This document shows, one piece after another, positions 34,365 to 43,426 of a stretch of 64,000 nt of DNA. The first letter of the stretch is position 1. Every line of letters begins with the position of its first letter. A model generated the notes under the pieces. The model searched no databases and was not told the DNA's origin. It saw only the letters and a list, made by a program, of their open reading frames with translations. Source of the DNA: Bacillus sp. es.036 (GTDB lineage Bacteria > Bacillota > Bacilli > Bacillales > Guptibacillaceae); contig NZ_PDIZ01000003.1 in the NCBI RefSeq assembly GCF_002563635.1, positions 62,001 through 126,000 on the forward strand, given 5' to 3'. The position numbers were made by a program, and so were the translations under genes.

Positions 34365-35579
34365 CTAAAACATTGTGGCGACCATCTTAGCCAATTGAGC
34401 ACAGAGAACAGCTGCATAGCTACCAACAACGTTACCTACAATTCCCATCAATAGCCCAACCGGAGCAAGTGAGGGTTGAAAGACGGAAGCGACGATTGGA
34501 GCTGAGCTTGTTCCACCTATATTTCCTTGTGATCCAACGGCTACAAAGAAAAGTGGCGCACGCAGTAATCGTGCTGCAATAAAAATAACAAGAATATGAA
34601 TACTAAGCCATACGATACCCATCAGTACATATTGGGGAGAATCGACTACATATGCAAGATCGGCTCTAGCCCCAATTGTTGCGAGCAAAAGGTATATGGC
34701 AGTATAGCCGACTTTACTAGCTCCATATCCCTCTAACTTTTTAACAGGGGTGAAAGAGAACAGAATACCGATAGCTGAAATAATCATAACGGTCCATGTA
34801 GTTGTAGAAAGAACGGCCGTTTGTGGAAGGTTCTCAGAAATTTTCAATACGATGTAAGAGACACCAAAGGCAAGTCCAAGTAAGCCTAATAGCTGGGGAA
34901 CTTGAATAGGACGTTCATTCTTACGTTGAATATCATTCATTTCTTTATTCACGCTTTGAATAACTGAGTCATCTGCTTTGTTCCATTTATTAAATTTATC
35001 TTGGAATCCTGCAAGGAAAATCATAATTCCCATCCAGCTATAACCAACAACCGTATCGACAACGATAATGGGGGATAATATTTCTTTTGGTGTTCCGACT
35101 GCTTCGATCATTGCTGCCATGTTCGCTGAGCCACCAATCCAGCTTCCTGCTAGAGCAGCAACACCTGTCCAAGCATTCTCTGGCAACCATGGTTGGAAAA
35201 TGGCAAGAGCAATCGGCCCACCGATAATGACACCAATCGTACCAGCAAGGAACATGAGTAGTGCTTTTGGTCCTAATCGAAGTGTAGCTGGAACATTAGC
35301 TGATAACAGTAACAGCAATAATCCGACAGGAAGGATATACGTTGATACAAATCCATATAAACTTGACTCTTGCGGAATAATAGCAAAGGTCGTTGAGAGC
35401 ATTGGAATAAAGTATGTCCAAATTAACGGAGGTGCGTAATGGAAAATCTTTTGCATAACGGCGTTTTTTGACTCTCCAAGCATAAAGATAAATCCAACGA
35501 CAACCGTTAGATAGACAAATACAGCCATCGGATCCTCAATTAAGGGATTAGCCTTTGACCAGGCTAGGGCAAATGTCAT
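34365..35579 (-). CDS. DUF819-family membrane protein (YjcL-like)
   Basis: This 404-residue integral membrane protein has about ten to twelve hydrophobic segments and belongs to the DUF819/YjcL family, thought to be transporters with no proven substrate. Visible traits are the inverted-repeat-like glycine motifs GSWIGGSANMAAM and GSQGNIGGTSSAPIVAS in its two halves, a pattern seen in secondary transporters. AAGGAG precedes the ATG. Confidence 0.8.
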   Translation of the reverse strand: MTFALAWSKANPLIEDPMAVFVYLTVVVGFIFMLGESKNAVMQKIFHYAPPLIWTYFIPMLSTTFAIIPQESSLYGFVSTYILPVGLLLLLLSANVPATLRLGPKALLMFLAGTIGVIIGGPIALAIFQPWLPENAWTGVAALAGSWIGGSANMAAMIEAVGTPKEILSPIIVVDTVVGYSWMGIMIFLAGFQDKFNKWNKADDSVIQSVNKEMNDIQRKNERPIQVPQLLGLLGLAFGVSYIVLKISENLPQTAVLSTTTWTVMIISAIGILFSFTPVKKLEGYGASKVGYTAIYLLLATIGARADLAYVVDSPQYVLMGIVWLSIHILVIFIAARLLRAPLFFVAVGSQGNIGGTSSAPIVASVFQPSLAPVGLLMGIVGNVVGSYAAVLCAQLAKMVATMF

Positions 35580-35753
35580 GATTGTTCACTCCTTGATGTT
35601 AGACTATAGTCGCAAAGAAACATTATATCATCTATCAGGCTTGTGACGCTTTTATAAAAAATTATAGAAAAATTACAACCATTAAAAAAATTCATAGCTT
35701 GTATGAATGACGCATACATATTGTGTAGAGTGAGGTTAAAGGAGTGAATTCCC

Positions 35754-36257
35754 ATCGGTCTATTAAATGAATTCCGCCATTTTGCTATTAGAGGAAATGC
35801 AGCTGATATGGGGATAGGTATTGTTCTCGGTGCAGCATTTAGCAGTTTTATCGATTCACTCGTTTCGGATATTATTCTTCCGCCAGTCGGTCTGGTTTTA
35901 GCACAAATCAATTTTGCAGATTTGTATATTAGTTTGAATGGACATTACTATCCTTCCCTCTCCGATGCGAAAGAAGCGGGAGCCGCAACAATTAATTATG
36001 GTGTGTTTTTAACGACCTCCATCCGCTTTTTAATCATTTTTTTCTCTGTCTTTCTAGTTGTTCGACAACTAAATAGATGGCGCAAACCTGGACAGGACCC
36101 AATAAATTCAATGACTCGAAAGGAATGTCCGTACTGTTGTACACCCATCCCTTCTAAAGCGGTGATTTGCCCCAATTGCTCAACATCGCTTCAAGAAGAA
36201 AGAAAAGCTTCTTTAGCAATTCACTATGGCAAAGGATCAAAAGCTTCAAAGCGTTAA
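35754..36257 (+). CDS. mscL: Large-conductance mechanosensitive channel MscL with zinc-ribbon tail
   Basis: MscL opens under membrane tension to release osmolytes. Translation gives GLLNEFRHFAIRGNAAD, then the first membrane helix IVLGAAFSSFIDSLVSDI, a loop, and the second helix. In frame upstream, only ATC (35754) lies between the normal N-terminus and a stop codon; AAAGGAG is nine bases before it. An ATG at 35808 would remove 18 conserved residues, so ATC initiation, or an ATG altered to ATC, is the best reading. The roughly 45-residue C-terminal tail holds a four-cysteine motif, CPYC and CPNC separated by ten residues, like a zinc ribbon. Confidence 0.82.
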   Translation: MGLLNEFRHFAIRGNAADMGIGIVLGAAFSSFIDSLVSDIILPPVGLVLAQINFADLYISLNGHYYPSLSDAKEAGAATINYGVFLTTSIRFLIIFFSVFLVVRQLNRWRKPGQDPINSMTRKECPYCCTPIPSKAVICPNCSTSLQEERKASLAIHYGKGSKASKR

Positions 36258-36352
36258 AAACGGATTGGATAAGAGCACAATAACCGGTTAACTTTTTTCT
36301 CCTGGTGGTATTATAAAAAGTAAACTTTAGGAGGAAAGGTGAGGGAACGAAT

Positions 36353-37057
36353 ATGGTCGGTTGTTTGCTCATACATGGATTTACTGGTGCACCTTATGAA
36401 GTGGAGCCGCTGGCAGAATATTTTCGAAGTCATACAAATTGGGTCGTTTCATCTCCAACGCTTCCAGGGCATGGTGAACAAGATTCGCTTCGCGGTATTA
36501 CTTTCCAGCAATGGATTGATACGGCTGAATATCATCTCCAACACTTACTAGAGCAATGCGATACCGTATACGTTATAGGTTTTTCTATGGGCGGCGTTCT
36601 AGCTGGTTATTTGGCGACAAAGTATCAAGTGAATAAGTTAGTTTTATTAAGCGCAGCGCTTCAATATATTCATCCCATTCAAATGGTTAAAGACATTGGA
36701 GGGATGGTAACGGACCTATGTAGAGGACAACTATTCAAAAACGAATTGTTTATTCGTTATAGTCGAAAGGTGAGAAGTACACCATTTGTTGCTTCGCTAG
36801 AATTTCGTAAGCTGGTGCAACATCTTAAGCCTTCGTTTGAATCTGTTTTCACTCCTACGATGATTCTTCAAGGAAAACTGGATGGTCTCGTTCCTTATAA
36901 AACGGCAGATGCGATATACAACCTCATCGGTTCAGAAGAGAAACAGGTTAGGGTGATGGAGAATTCAAAGCATCTTATCTGTCATGGGGCAGATCGTAAT
37001 GAGGTAATTGATTCCGTTTATCGATTTTTAACAAGTGAATTTAATGAAAATAAATAA
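36353..37057 (+). CDS. Alpha/beta hydrolase, carboxylesterase type
   Basis: This 234-residue alpha/beta hydrolase resembles the Geobacillus Est30 carboxylesterases. The oxyanion region is LIHGFTGAP near the start, the nucleophile serine lies in GFSMGG, the acid is in GKLDGLVP, and the histidine is in SKHLICH near the end. A GGTGAGGG site precedes the ATG. It follows mscL by about 95 bp. Substrate is unknown. Confidence 0.85.
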   Translation: MVGCLLIHGFTGAPYEVEPLAEYFRSHTNWVVSSPTLPGHGEQDSLRGITFQQWIDTAEYHLQHLLEQCDTVYVIGFSMGGVLAGYLATKYQVNKLVLLSAALQYIHPIQMVKDIGGMVTDLCRGQLFKNELFIRYSRKVRSTPFVASLEFRKLVQHLKPSFESVFTPTMILQGKLDGLVPYKTADAIYNLIGSEEKQVRVMENSKHLICHGADRNEVIDSVYRFLTSEFNENK

Positions 37058-37131
37058 GTAGAAAAGAACGACGGACCGGCTTCGTCCTTGCAAGCTTTTT
37101 CTAAGGGTCTCGGTGAAAAGGAGAAAATGAG

Positions 37132-37806
37132 ATGCGACATGTACTAATCACTCCACTAATGATTGAAAAATATGCAAAACGTCTTGTTGATCGATTGAAA
37201 AATCCATTGTTAAAGGGCGTTGTGATTACTGGAAGCTTTGCACGAGGAGAAGCGGGTCCATATTCCGATTTGGATATTTGGTGCTTTTATAACGAACCAC
37301 TGATAAAATCACCTTCTTTGCCAGAATTAATGGGTATTTCTCTAGATATGAGAGAAGTATGTTTGAAAGATTTTAGAGATGTAGCTAATGGTTCGAAAGA
37401 ATATGTAGCACCGTGTTTTGAGCAATTGAAGATTTACGGAGAGACACCATTTGTCCTACCTTCAAGAAATGAGATAAAGAGTGGTCTAATGACATTATTG
37501 CTCTCTATTGACAGTCGAATAAAACAGTTTGTTTCTCCAATCAACTCTTATGAATTACTAAACGATCTTATGTACATACTTCGCATTGAACGTTTTTTCG
37601 CCACTTCTCAATATCCATTAACACTTTCAGAACTCTATTCGATGCAAATAGAGGCGAGCGATCGCTTCCTTGTTGAGCTTTATTCGGCCTTTTTATTTGG
37701 TCATAATCATCAGCAACGAACGGAAGAAGAAATCAGATTTGCTGTGCAGCAATTTGTTCAGAAACGCTTAAGCAGGAATACGCTCATGGAACGAGAATCT
37801 GATTAA
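37132..37806 (+). CDS. Nucleotidyltransferase-domain protein
   Basis: This 224-residue protein has a minimal nucleotidyltransferase fold at its N-terminus, GSFARGEAGPYSDLDIWC, with the catalytic G-S and D-x-D pattern. The C-terminal part is helical and has no recognised motif. An AAAGGAGAAAA site precedes the ATG. Proteins of this kind modify small molecules, tRNA or proteins; none can be chosen here. A second protein with the same fold lies about 0.5 kb downstream, on the other side of csaA. Confidence 0.75.
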   Translation: MRHVLITPLMIEKYAKRLVDRLKNPLLKGVVITGSFARGEAGPYSDLDIWCFYNEPLIKSPSLPELMGISLDMREVCLKDFRDVANGSKEYVAPCFEQLKIYGETPFVLPSRNEIKSGLMTLLLSIDSRIKQFVSPINSYELLNDLMYILRIERFFATSQYPLTLSELYSMQIEASDRFLVELYSAFLFGHNHQQRTEEEIRFAVQQFVQKRLSRNTLMERESD

Positions 37807-37851
37807 GAGTAGATAAATGCTCCTGAAGAAGTAAAAGGCTGGGTGAACAGA

Positions 37852-38181
37852 ATGGCAACGTTTGATGATTTTATGAAGCTTGATATTCGAGTAGGCGAGA
37901 TTATTGAAGTCAACGATTTTAAAAAGGCGAAAAAGCCAGCTTATCAACTAAAAGTTGATCTTGGTGAGGAAATTGGTATAAAGAAGTCCAGTGCACAAAT
38001 CAAGGATCTTTATGAGGTTGAAGATTTAATTGGTAAACAAGTGATGGCGGTCGTAAACTTTCCTCCACGGCAAATTGCTGATTTTATGTCAGAAATACTG
38101 GTTCTTGGTATATATGGGGAAAAAGGTGTTGTTTTGATACAGCCTGATCAAAAAGTAAAGAATGGCGATAAGCTAGGATAA
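37852..38181 (+). CDS. csaA: Export-related chaperone CsaA
   Basis: CsaA is a small OB-fold protein with chaperone and SecA-binding activity in Bacillus. The 109-residue protein has the tRNA-binding-domain-like pattern FMKLDIRVGEIIEV, then IKKSSAQI and AVVNFPPRQIADF, and ends QPDQKVKNGDKLG, as in B. subtilis CsaA. ATG at 37852 gives the usual N-terminus; a GTG nine bases earlier is also in frame. Confidence 0.92.
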   Translation: MATFDDFMKLDIRVGEIIEVNDFKKAKKPAYQLKVDLGEEIGIKKSSAQIKDLYEVEDLIGKQVMAVVNFPPRQIADFMSEILVLGIYGEKGVVLIQPDQKVKNGDKLG

Positions 38182-38207
38182 GGAGTGTGCTTTAGCACTC
38201 TTTTTTG
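38182..38207 (+). terminator. Terminator of csaA
   Basis: GAGTGTGC and GCACTC pair with a bulge around TTTA, followed by six T residues. Confidence 0.7.
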
Positions 38208-38270
38208 TTGTTCATCAGCCTTTTTTCGCTAGGTAATGATCGATTTTGATGAAGGATTGGAGTTGGAGAA

Positions 38271-39026
38271 TTGAAACAGGAAGAAGCAGTAAGAGTCATA
38301 ACAGATCATCTTAAAGAGGAACCACTCGTAAAAGCGGTGTTTCTTAAAGGATCAATGGGACGGGACGAGCATGATGAGAATTCAGATATTGATCTTTATT
38401 GCCTCGTTGATGAGGGAGATGTGGAGGCTTTCCTAAAGAAACGAAAAAGCTATTTAGAAGCCTATAGGAGTCTTCTTTTCTATGATGAAATCTTTATTAT
38501 TGCGCCACAAGTGATTGCCGTGTTTGATAATTTGTTGCACCTTGATTTGTTTACAGTAACTGCTGAAACGTTAATTGAAAAAGATTTTTGCAGAGTACTT
38601 TACGATCCACATCGATGTCTAAGTCATTTTAACGAACAGTTAACCTTATCGAAACAAGAGTTTATTGATCATGTTGATGATACGGCATTCTTCTTATTTC
38701 AATATGAAAAGTCCAGAAGAAGAGGGAATGACATTTGGTCGGTTCACTTGTTGAATCAAGTCATGGTTCACTATTCACGAGTCGTTCTCCACCATTACCA
38801 TCCTGAGAGAGCGCAGCTTGGATTAAAAGCGCTCCACAAAACACTTGAAGAAGTGAATCTTGAAAAAACGAATGAAATTTTTCAGCATATGACGACACAC
38901 GAGCATGAAAAAGCAGTACGATTGATAAGAAATTGGCTCAAAGAAGAAGAGGACTGGATACAAAATCAGCTTCAAGGAAAAACGTACAGTAGTGCATTTC
39001 TTAAACGGATGATTGAATTAAATTAA
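38271..39026 (+). CDS. Nucleotidyltransferase-domain protein, second
   Basis: This 251-residue protein has the nucleotidyltransferase motif GSMGRDEHDENSDIDLY near residues 26-42, followed by a mostly helical C-terminal half rich in His and Tyr. It starts at a TTG with GGAG upstream. It differs clearly from the first nucleotidyltransferase-fold protein and is not a duplicate. The overall shape recalls aminoglycoside or tRNA-type nucleotidyltransferases, but no substrate can be assigned. Confidence 0.72.
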   Translation: MKQEEAVRVITDHLKEEPLVKAVFLKGSMGRDEHDENSDIDLYCLVDEGDVEAFLKKRKSYLEAYRSLLFYDEIFIIAPQVIAVFDNLLHLDLFTVTAETLIEKDFCRVLYDPHRCLSHFNEQLTLSKQEFIDHVDDTAFFLFQYEKSRRRGNDIWSVHLLNQVMVHYSRVVLHHYHPERAQLGLKALHKTLEEVNLEKTNEIFQHMTTHEHEKAVRLIRNWLKEEEDWIQNQLQGKTYSSAFLKRMIELN

Positions 39027-39040
39027 TTGAAAATAGAAAT

Positions 39041-39074
39041 AACAAAAAAGGCGCTCTAAGCACCTTTTTTGTTA
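39041..39074. terminator. Bidirectional terminator after second nucleotidyltransferase gene
   Basis: AACAAAAAAGG and CCTTTTTTGTT form the outer stem of a hairpin between convergent genes, with GCGCT/AGCAC-like inner pairs. Confidence 0.78.
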
Positions 39075-39080
39075 TGAAAA

Positions 39081-41024
39081 TTACTGAACAGAAATTGTCT
39101 CAGGTTCAAAAGCAATTTTTGCTCCTTCATAGATCGCTCGCTTAGCATCAAGCTCTCCAGCAAGTCGTGCACCACCAATCACAGCTATATCGATCCCTCT
39201 TTGTGATAGATCTTCATATTCCTCAGGTATATTTGACTCCTGGCCAGCAGCCAGGATGATGGTGTCAGCTTCTAGGAATTCCTGCTCACCTGTCTCGCTG
39301 TTTGTAATCTTTAACCCTTCAGGTGTGATTTCTTCGTATGAAAGGTTGGTTCTGAACGTAACCCCATTTTGCTTCAAGTCTTGCAGCATCGCCCATTTTG
39401 TCGTCTTTCCAAGCCCTTCTCCCATTTTTCCGTTTCGTCTCAGAAGAAGAATGTCGTGAATTCCTTTTTCAATCAGAAAGTGTGAGACATCACATCCAAT
39501 TCCACCTGCACCAATAATAATGACTTTTTTTCCAACTTCGCGGTTCCCAGAAAGAATTTCAGGATATGGAATGGCGTGTTTAACCCCATTGATGACAGGC
39601 AGCCTTGGAACAACACCTGTCGCAAGAACGACGAGATCAGGGGAGTGGGCTATCAAGTCGTCGGCATTCGGTTTATGATTAACGTTAATTTGAACGCCTA
39701 ATCGGTTTAGCTCTGTTGTGTAGTAACGAATGGTCTCATCGAATTCTTTTTTTATTGGAATTTTTCTCGCAAGATTAAACTGCCCGCCAATGGATTCGTT
39801 CGCTTCGTAAAGCGTAACCGTATGGCCTAGTTCAGCATGGGCTCTCGCTGCCTCCATTCCGGCGACCCCGCCACCGATCACAACAACTGTTTTTGTTTTG
39901 TCCGCTTTTTTTATCGTCCATTTATGTTCTCTTCCAGCACGAGGGTTAACAAGGCAGGAGACGGCTTTTCCTTCAAAGGCATGATCAAGACACGCCTGAT
40001 TACAAGCAATACAAGTATTGATTTGATCAAGAGCTTGTCCTTTTGCTTTTGCTAGTAAATTAGCATCAGCAAGGAATGGTCTCGCCATCGAAATCATATC
40101 GAGTTTATAAAGCAGTTCTTCTGCTAGAAGTGGATCATTAATCCGATTGCTACCAATGACCGGGATGTTAACGGATTCTTTGATTTTGAGAGCAGGTTCA
40201 ATGAAGCCAGCGCGTGGCACCATCATTGAAATTGTCGGAATGGTAGATTCGTGCCAACCAATACCAATATTTAAAATATCAGCCTCATGCTCTTCTAACT
40301 TCTTTGCAAGTTGGATCGTTTCTTCAGGCGTTGAAGAATCAGGCACAAGATCGAGACCGGACATTCGAAAAATAATAGGATAATCGTCTCCAACAGCGTT
40401 TCGAACAGATTTCAGTACTTCGATCGCAAACCGGGTGCGATTCTCAAAATTACCTCCCCACTTATCTGATCGCTTATTCGTCCTCGGTGACAGGAATTGA
40501 TTAATTAAATACCCTTCAGAACCCATAATTTCTACGGCATCAAAGCCAACAGCTTTCGCTTTTCTCCCTGCTTCTGCATAGGATTCAAGCAAATTAAGGA
40601 TATCGATTTCAGTTAATTCTTCTGGAACCTCTCTGTGTATAGGCGATTTTATAGGAGAGGGGGCGACGGATGGCACGCCATTCATTTGTGAATAGGCATA
40701 TCGACCAGCGTGAAAAAGTTGCGCAGCAATGCGTCCGTTTGCCTCATGGACGCTATCTGTTAGTCGTTTCATCACTCTAAGATCATCTTCCCTGTAGAAT
40801 CCTAGAAAATGATGTCCCCCATCTCCTTCGGGAGAAACGGAAATGCCACCAGTAACAATCAGTCCTGGACCGTTATCACCTGACCGTTCAGTATAGAAGG
40901 AAATGAGTGCATCCTCCTGATCCTTACTTCCTTCCATTCCAAGGTGCATCGACCCCATCATCACTCTGTTCGGCAAGGTCAGTCTTCTTAATTGAATAGG
41001 TTCAAATAATTTTTCCCACTTCAT
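39081..41024 (-). CDS. 2,4-dienoyl-CoA reductase-type NADH:flavin oxidoreductase
   Basis: This is a multidomain flavoenzyme of the old yellow enzyme class related to FadH. The 647-residue protein has an FMN TIM barrel (about 1-330) and a 4Fe-4S site with C338, C341, C345 and C357, the same spacing as FadH. An FAD Rossmann domain (VVIGGGVAGMEAARAHAELG) and an NAD-binding segment (IIGAGGIGCDVSHFL) follow. ATG at 41024 gives the normal N-terminus; the extra residues upstream are unsupported. It probably reduces unsaturated acyl-CoA or related enones. Confidence 0.87.
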   Translation of the reverse strand: MKWEKLFEPIQLRRLTLPNRVMMGSMHLGMEGSKDQEDALISFYTERSGDNGPGLIVTGGISVSPEGDGGHHFLGFYREDDLRVMKRLTDSVHEANGRIAAQLFHAGRYAYSQMNGVPSVAPSPIKSPIHREVPEELTEIDILNLLESYAEAGRKAKAVGFDAVEIMGSEGYLINQFLSPRTNKRSDKWGGNFENRTRFAIEVLKSVRNAVGDDYPIIFRMSGLDLVPDSSTPEETIQLAKKLEEHEADILNIGIGWHESTIPTISMMVPRAGFIEPALKIKESVNIPVIGSNRINDPLLAEELLYKLDMISMARPFLADANLLAKAKGQALDQINTCIACNQACLDHAFEGKAVSCLVNPRAGREHKWTIKKADKTKTVVVIGGGVAGMEAARAHAELGHTVTLYEANESIGGQFNLARKIPIKKEFDETIRYYTTELNRLGVQINVNHKPNADDLIAHSPDLVVLATGVVPRLPVINGVKHAIPYPEILSGNREVGKKVIIIGAGGIGCDVSHFLIEKGIHDILLLRRNGKMGEGLGKTTKWAMLQDLKQNGVTFRTNLSYEEITPEGLKITNSETGEQEFLEADTIILAAGQESNIPEEYEDLSQRGIDIAVIGGARLAGELDAKRAIYEGAKIAFEPETISVQ

Positions 41025-41134
41025 TTTACCATTCACCACACTTCTTCGTTTTGAACACATTTCGATGAATGGTCATTCATTTCCTGTAAAGAGAGCGCTT
41101 TTTTATTTATTTTTTTCTTGAATTAGTTGAGAAA

Positions 41135-41163
41135 ATAAAAAAAGAGAGCGCCATTGCGCTCTA
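41135..41163 (-). terminator. Terminator of degV
   Basis: On the minus strand AGAGCGC and GCGCTCT pair around AATG, followed by a run of T residues. Confidence 0.85.
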
Positions 41164-41177
41164 TCTGGTGTTGCTAC

Positions 41178-42035
41178 CTAGTTCTTTTTAAAGGCGACTA
41201 GAAGCCCTCCTTCTCCAGCGTATGTTCCAATGAGCGGACCCATTGTAGAGAGAATGACTTGTTTAAACGGATAGCGTTCTTGAATTTGTTCGATCAAAGC
41301 TTTCGCTTTGTCTTCGCAGTTACTATGAGCGACCGCAATCACTTTATCTTCAAGATTATGTCCATAGTCTCCTATTTTCTGGATAAATTGACGAACAGCT
41401 CGTTTATTCCCACGAATTTTATCAAGGACTTCAAGCGAGCCATCGTCATCACTTGCTTTCATAAGGAGCTTAATATTAAGGGCAGAAGCAATGGTTCCCC
41501 TCACTCGATCAAGGCGTCCTCCCTTGATAACGTTCTCAAGTGTATCTAGTAAAAACATCGTAAGCGTATCTTCTGTATACTCATGTGCTTGTTCAACAAT
41601 GTCATTAAAGCTATGACCATCGCGTGCCATCTCCGCCGCATGATAAACAATAATCCCAAGACCTGATGAAGCTGTTTTAGAGTTGATCACTTCAATGTTT
41701 CGATCAGGATGTTCCTCATGAAACATTTTTTTCGCTAGAACAGCGTTGTCATACGTACTACTAAGTGCTTCAGAAAGCGCTACTACAAGAATATCGTCTT
41801 CCGGACTAGTTTCTTCAAATTTTGTAAGAAAGTCCTGGGGTGATGGGGCAGAAGACTTAGGAAGTTCTTTTGATTTTTTTAGTTTCTGATAGAACGTCGG
41901 TGTATCAAGATCTACTCCAGCTTTGTATTCTTCGTCACCAAAGAGAAGGTTGAGTGGAACGACCGTTACGTTCAATTCATTGAGCAGTTCTTCAGGGAAG
42001 TCAACACTGCTGTCAGTAATGATTCGAGTTGCCAT
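41178..42035 (-). CDS. DegV-family fatty acid-binding protein
   Basis: DegV proteins bind long-chain fatty acids; some are FakB subunits of fatty acid kinase. The 285-residue protein has the family pattern ITDSSVDFPEELL at the start, SSAPSPQDF in the first lobe, and the ligand-site loop SKTASSGLG, and ends in MGPLIGTYAGEGGLLVAF. AAAGGGG precedes the ATG. It is transcribed away from uvsE. Confidence 0.92.
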   Translation of the reverse strand: MATRIITDSSVDFPEELLNELNVTVVPLNLLFGDEEYKAGVDLDTPTFYQKLKKSKELPKSSAPSPQDFLTKFEETSPEDDILVVALSEALSSTYDNAVLAKKMFHEEHPDRNIEVINSKTASSGLGIIVYHAAEMARDGHSFNDIVEQAHEYTEDTLTMFLLDTLENVIKGGRLDRVRGTIASALNIKLLMKASDDDGSLEVLDKIRGNKRAVRQFIQKIGDYGHNLEDKVIAVAHSNCEDKAKALIEQIQERYPFKQVILSTMGPLIGTYAGEGGLLVAFKKN

Positions 42036-42183
42036 ACAATTACCCCTTTTTTATTATTACCCGCATCCAGGTATTACGTCTATTGTACCACGCTTCCACT
42101 CCTAATCGAGGGGAAGTTATTGCTCATGGATGAAGAGTGAAATGGACAGCCTAATAGAAAGATTTTTGAGAGGTGAGAACGAA

Positions 42184-43149
42184 TTGACAATCATTCAACT
42201 TGGCTATGTCGCTATGAGTACAGAACTTGTAAACAGCTCTCCGTCTCAGACGATGACTTACGCGCAATTTCAGAAAATCAAAAACACAGAAGCCGCTATT
42301 CGAAAGCTTGAGCGGATCGCTAAATCAAACTTAGAAAATTGTCTCAGACTTTTAAAACATAATAAAGGGAATGACATTCACTTCTTTCGGTTAAGTTCTC
42401 GCTTAATTCCTCTTGCAAACCATGAGGCCCTGGAAGGATGGGATTATTTAACCCCGTTAAAAAATGAGTTAAAAGAATTGGGTGATTATGCAAAAAAAGA
42501 AAAAATGAGAATCGGTTTTCACCCAGATCATTTTGTGCTGCTTAATTCTCCTAAAAAAGAAATCTTACAAGCTTCTGTTCAAATGCTCACTTTGCACGTT
42601 CGTCTTCTTGAGGGGATGGGCATCGATTCGACCCATCGATGTGTCTTGCATGTGGGCGGTGGTTATGACGACAAAGAGCTGTCGCTTGAACGCTTTATCC
42701 ATAATTGGATGTATACCCCAAAGAAAATACAAGAAACCATTATTTTAGAGAACGATGATACAACCTTCACACTTTTGGATACGCTCTATTTATGTGAGAA
42801 GTTAAATGTTCCAATGGTTTTTGACTATCACCACCATATGGCCTGTCATGAAACCAAAGAGTGGGAGAAGGATTGGGGGAGAGTGGTTGATACTTGGAAG
42901 AACTCGCCACTCCCTGTGAAAATGCATATTTCCTCACCCAAAAATGAGCAAGAATTTCGTAGTCATGCTGATTATGTAGACGTTGATTGGTTCTTTTCAT
43001 TCTTGAACAAAGTAAAAGGGAGTACCGAACAAATTGATTGCATGATTGAAGCGAAGCAAAAGGATGCGGCATTATTTCAATTAATGGAGAAAATTAAGAA
43101 GCGAGATGATATCGAACTCATTGATGCGTCTACATTTAGAATAAAGTAA
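42184..43149 (+). CDS. uvsE: UV DNA damage endonuclease
   Basis: UvsE nicks DNA 5' of UV photoproducts. The protein has the TIM-barrel family features LGYVAMS at the start, NLENCLRLLKHN, FFRLSSRLIP, GFHPDHFVLLNSP, CVLHVGGGYDDK and LENDD, and a FDYHHHM metal block. TTG at 42184 was chosen because GAGGTGA lies eight bases upstream and the family begins with this residue region, giving 321 residues. An ATG 54 bases earlier would add 18 residues without a good site. Confidence 0.92.
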   Translation: MTIIQLGYVAMSTELVNSSPSQTMTYAQFQKIKNTEAAIRKLERIAKSNLENCLRLLKHNKGNDIHFFRLSSRLIPLANHEALEGWDYLTPLKNELKELGDYAKKEKMRIGFHPDHFVLLNSPKKEILQASVQMLTLHVRLLEGMGIDSTHRCVLHVGGGYDDKELSLERFIHNWMYTPKKIQETIILENDDTTFTLLDTLYLCEKLNVPMVFDYHHHMACHETKEWEKDWGRVVDTWKNSPLPVKMHISSPKNEQEFRSHADYVDVDWFFSFLNKVKGSTEQIDCMIEAKQKDAALFQLMEKIKKRDDIELIDASTFRIK

Positions 43150-43177
43150 AACCGGGCATACTTTGCCCGGTTTTACT
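43148..43177 (+). terminator. Terminator of uvsE
   Basis: AAAACCGGGCA and TGCCCGGTTTT form a perfect stem around TACT. It overlaps the last codon region of a small opposing reading frame. Confidence 0.85.
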
Positions 43178-43283
43178 CTGTGATTCGTTTGCTTCTTTGT
43201 TTTGTTGAGGGTTTTGTTTCATTGGCGTGGTCAACAGCCTGAGAAAGTTCTTTCTTCATACCACGTTTTTTTTCTTTTGCCAT
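43173..43283 (-). CDS. Small basic protein of unknown function
   Basis: A 36-residue frame has a very strong ribosome site, AAGGAGGAG, seven bases before its ATG. The product (MAKEKKRGMKKELS..., ending RSKRITE) is highly charged and basic with no hydrophobic stretch. It faces uvsE, and its stop codon lies in the uvsE terminator. No family was recognised. The ribosome site is the main evidence that it is translated. Confidence 0.6.
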   Translation of the reverse strand: MAKEKKRGMKKELSQAVDHANETKPSTKQRSKRITE

Positions 43284-43395
43284 AAAATCTCCTCCTTACA
43301 TGAAGTTAGCGTGTCCGAGCCGGCGAGTTTTATCCATTGCAAGTGTCACTTCTTAAACGTAATTCTTTTAAATGGAGAAGAAATGGAATGGATTG

Positions 43396-43426
43396 AAAAA
43401 TGCGACTGCCAACGATGAGCCGCATT
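43396..43426 (-). terminator. Terminator of the TetR-family gene
   Basis: On the minus strand AATGCGGCT and AGTCGCATT pair with one G-T pair and are followed by T residues. The right side overlaps the stop codon of the regulator gene. Confidence 0.6.
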
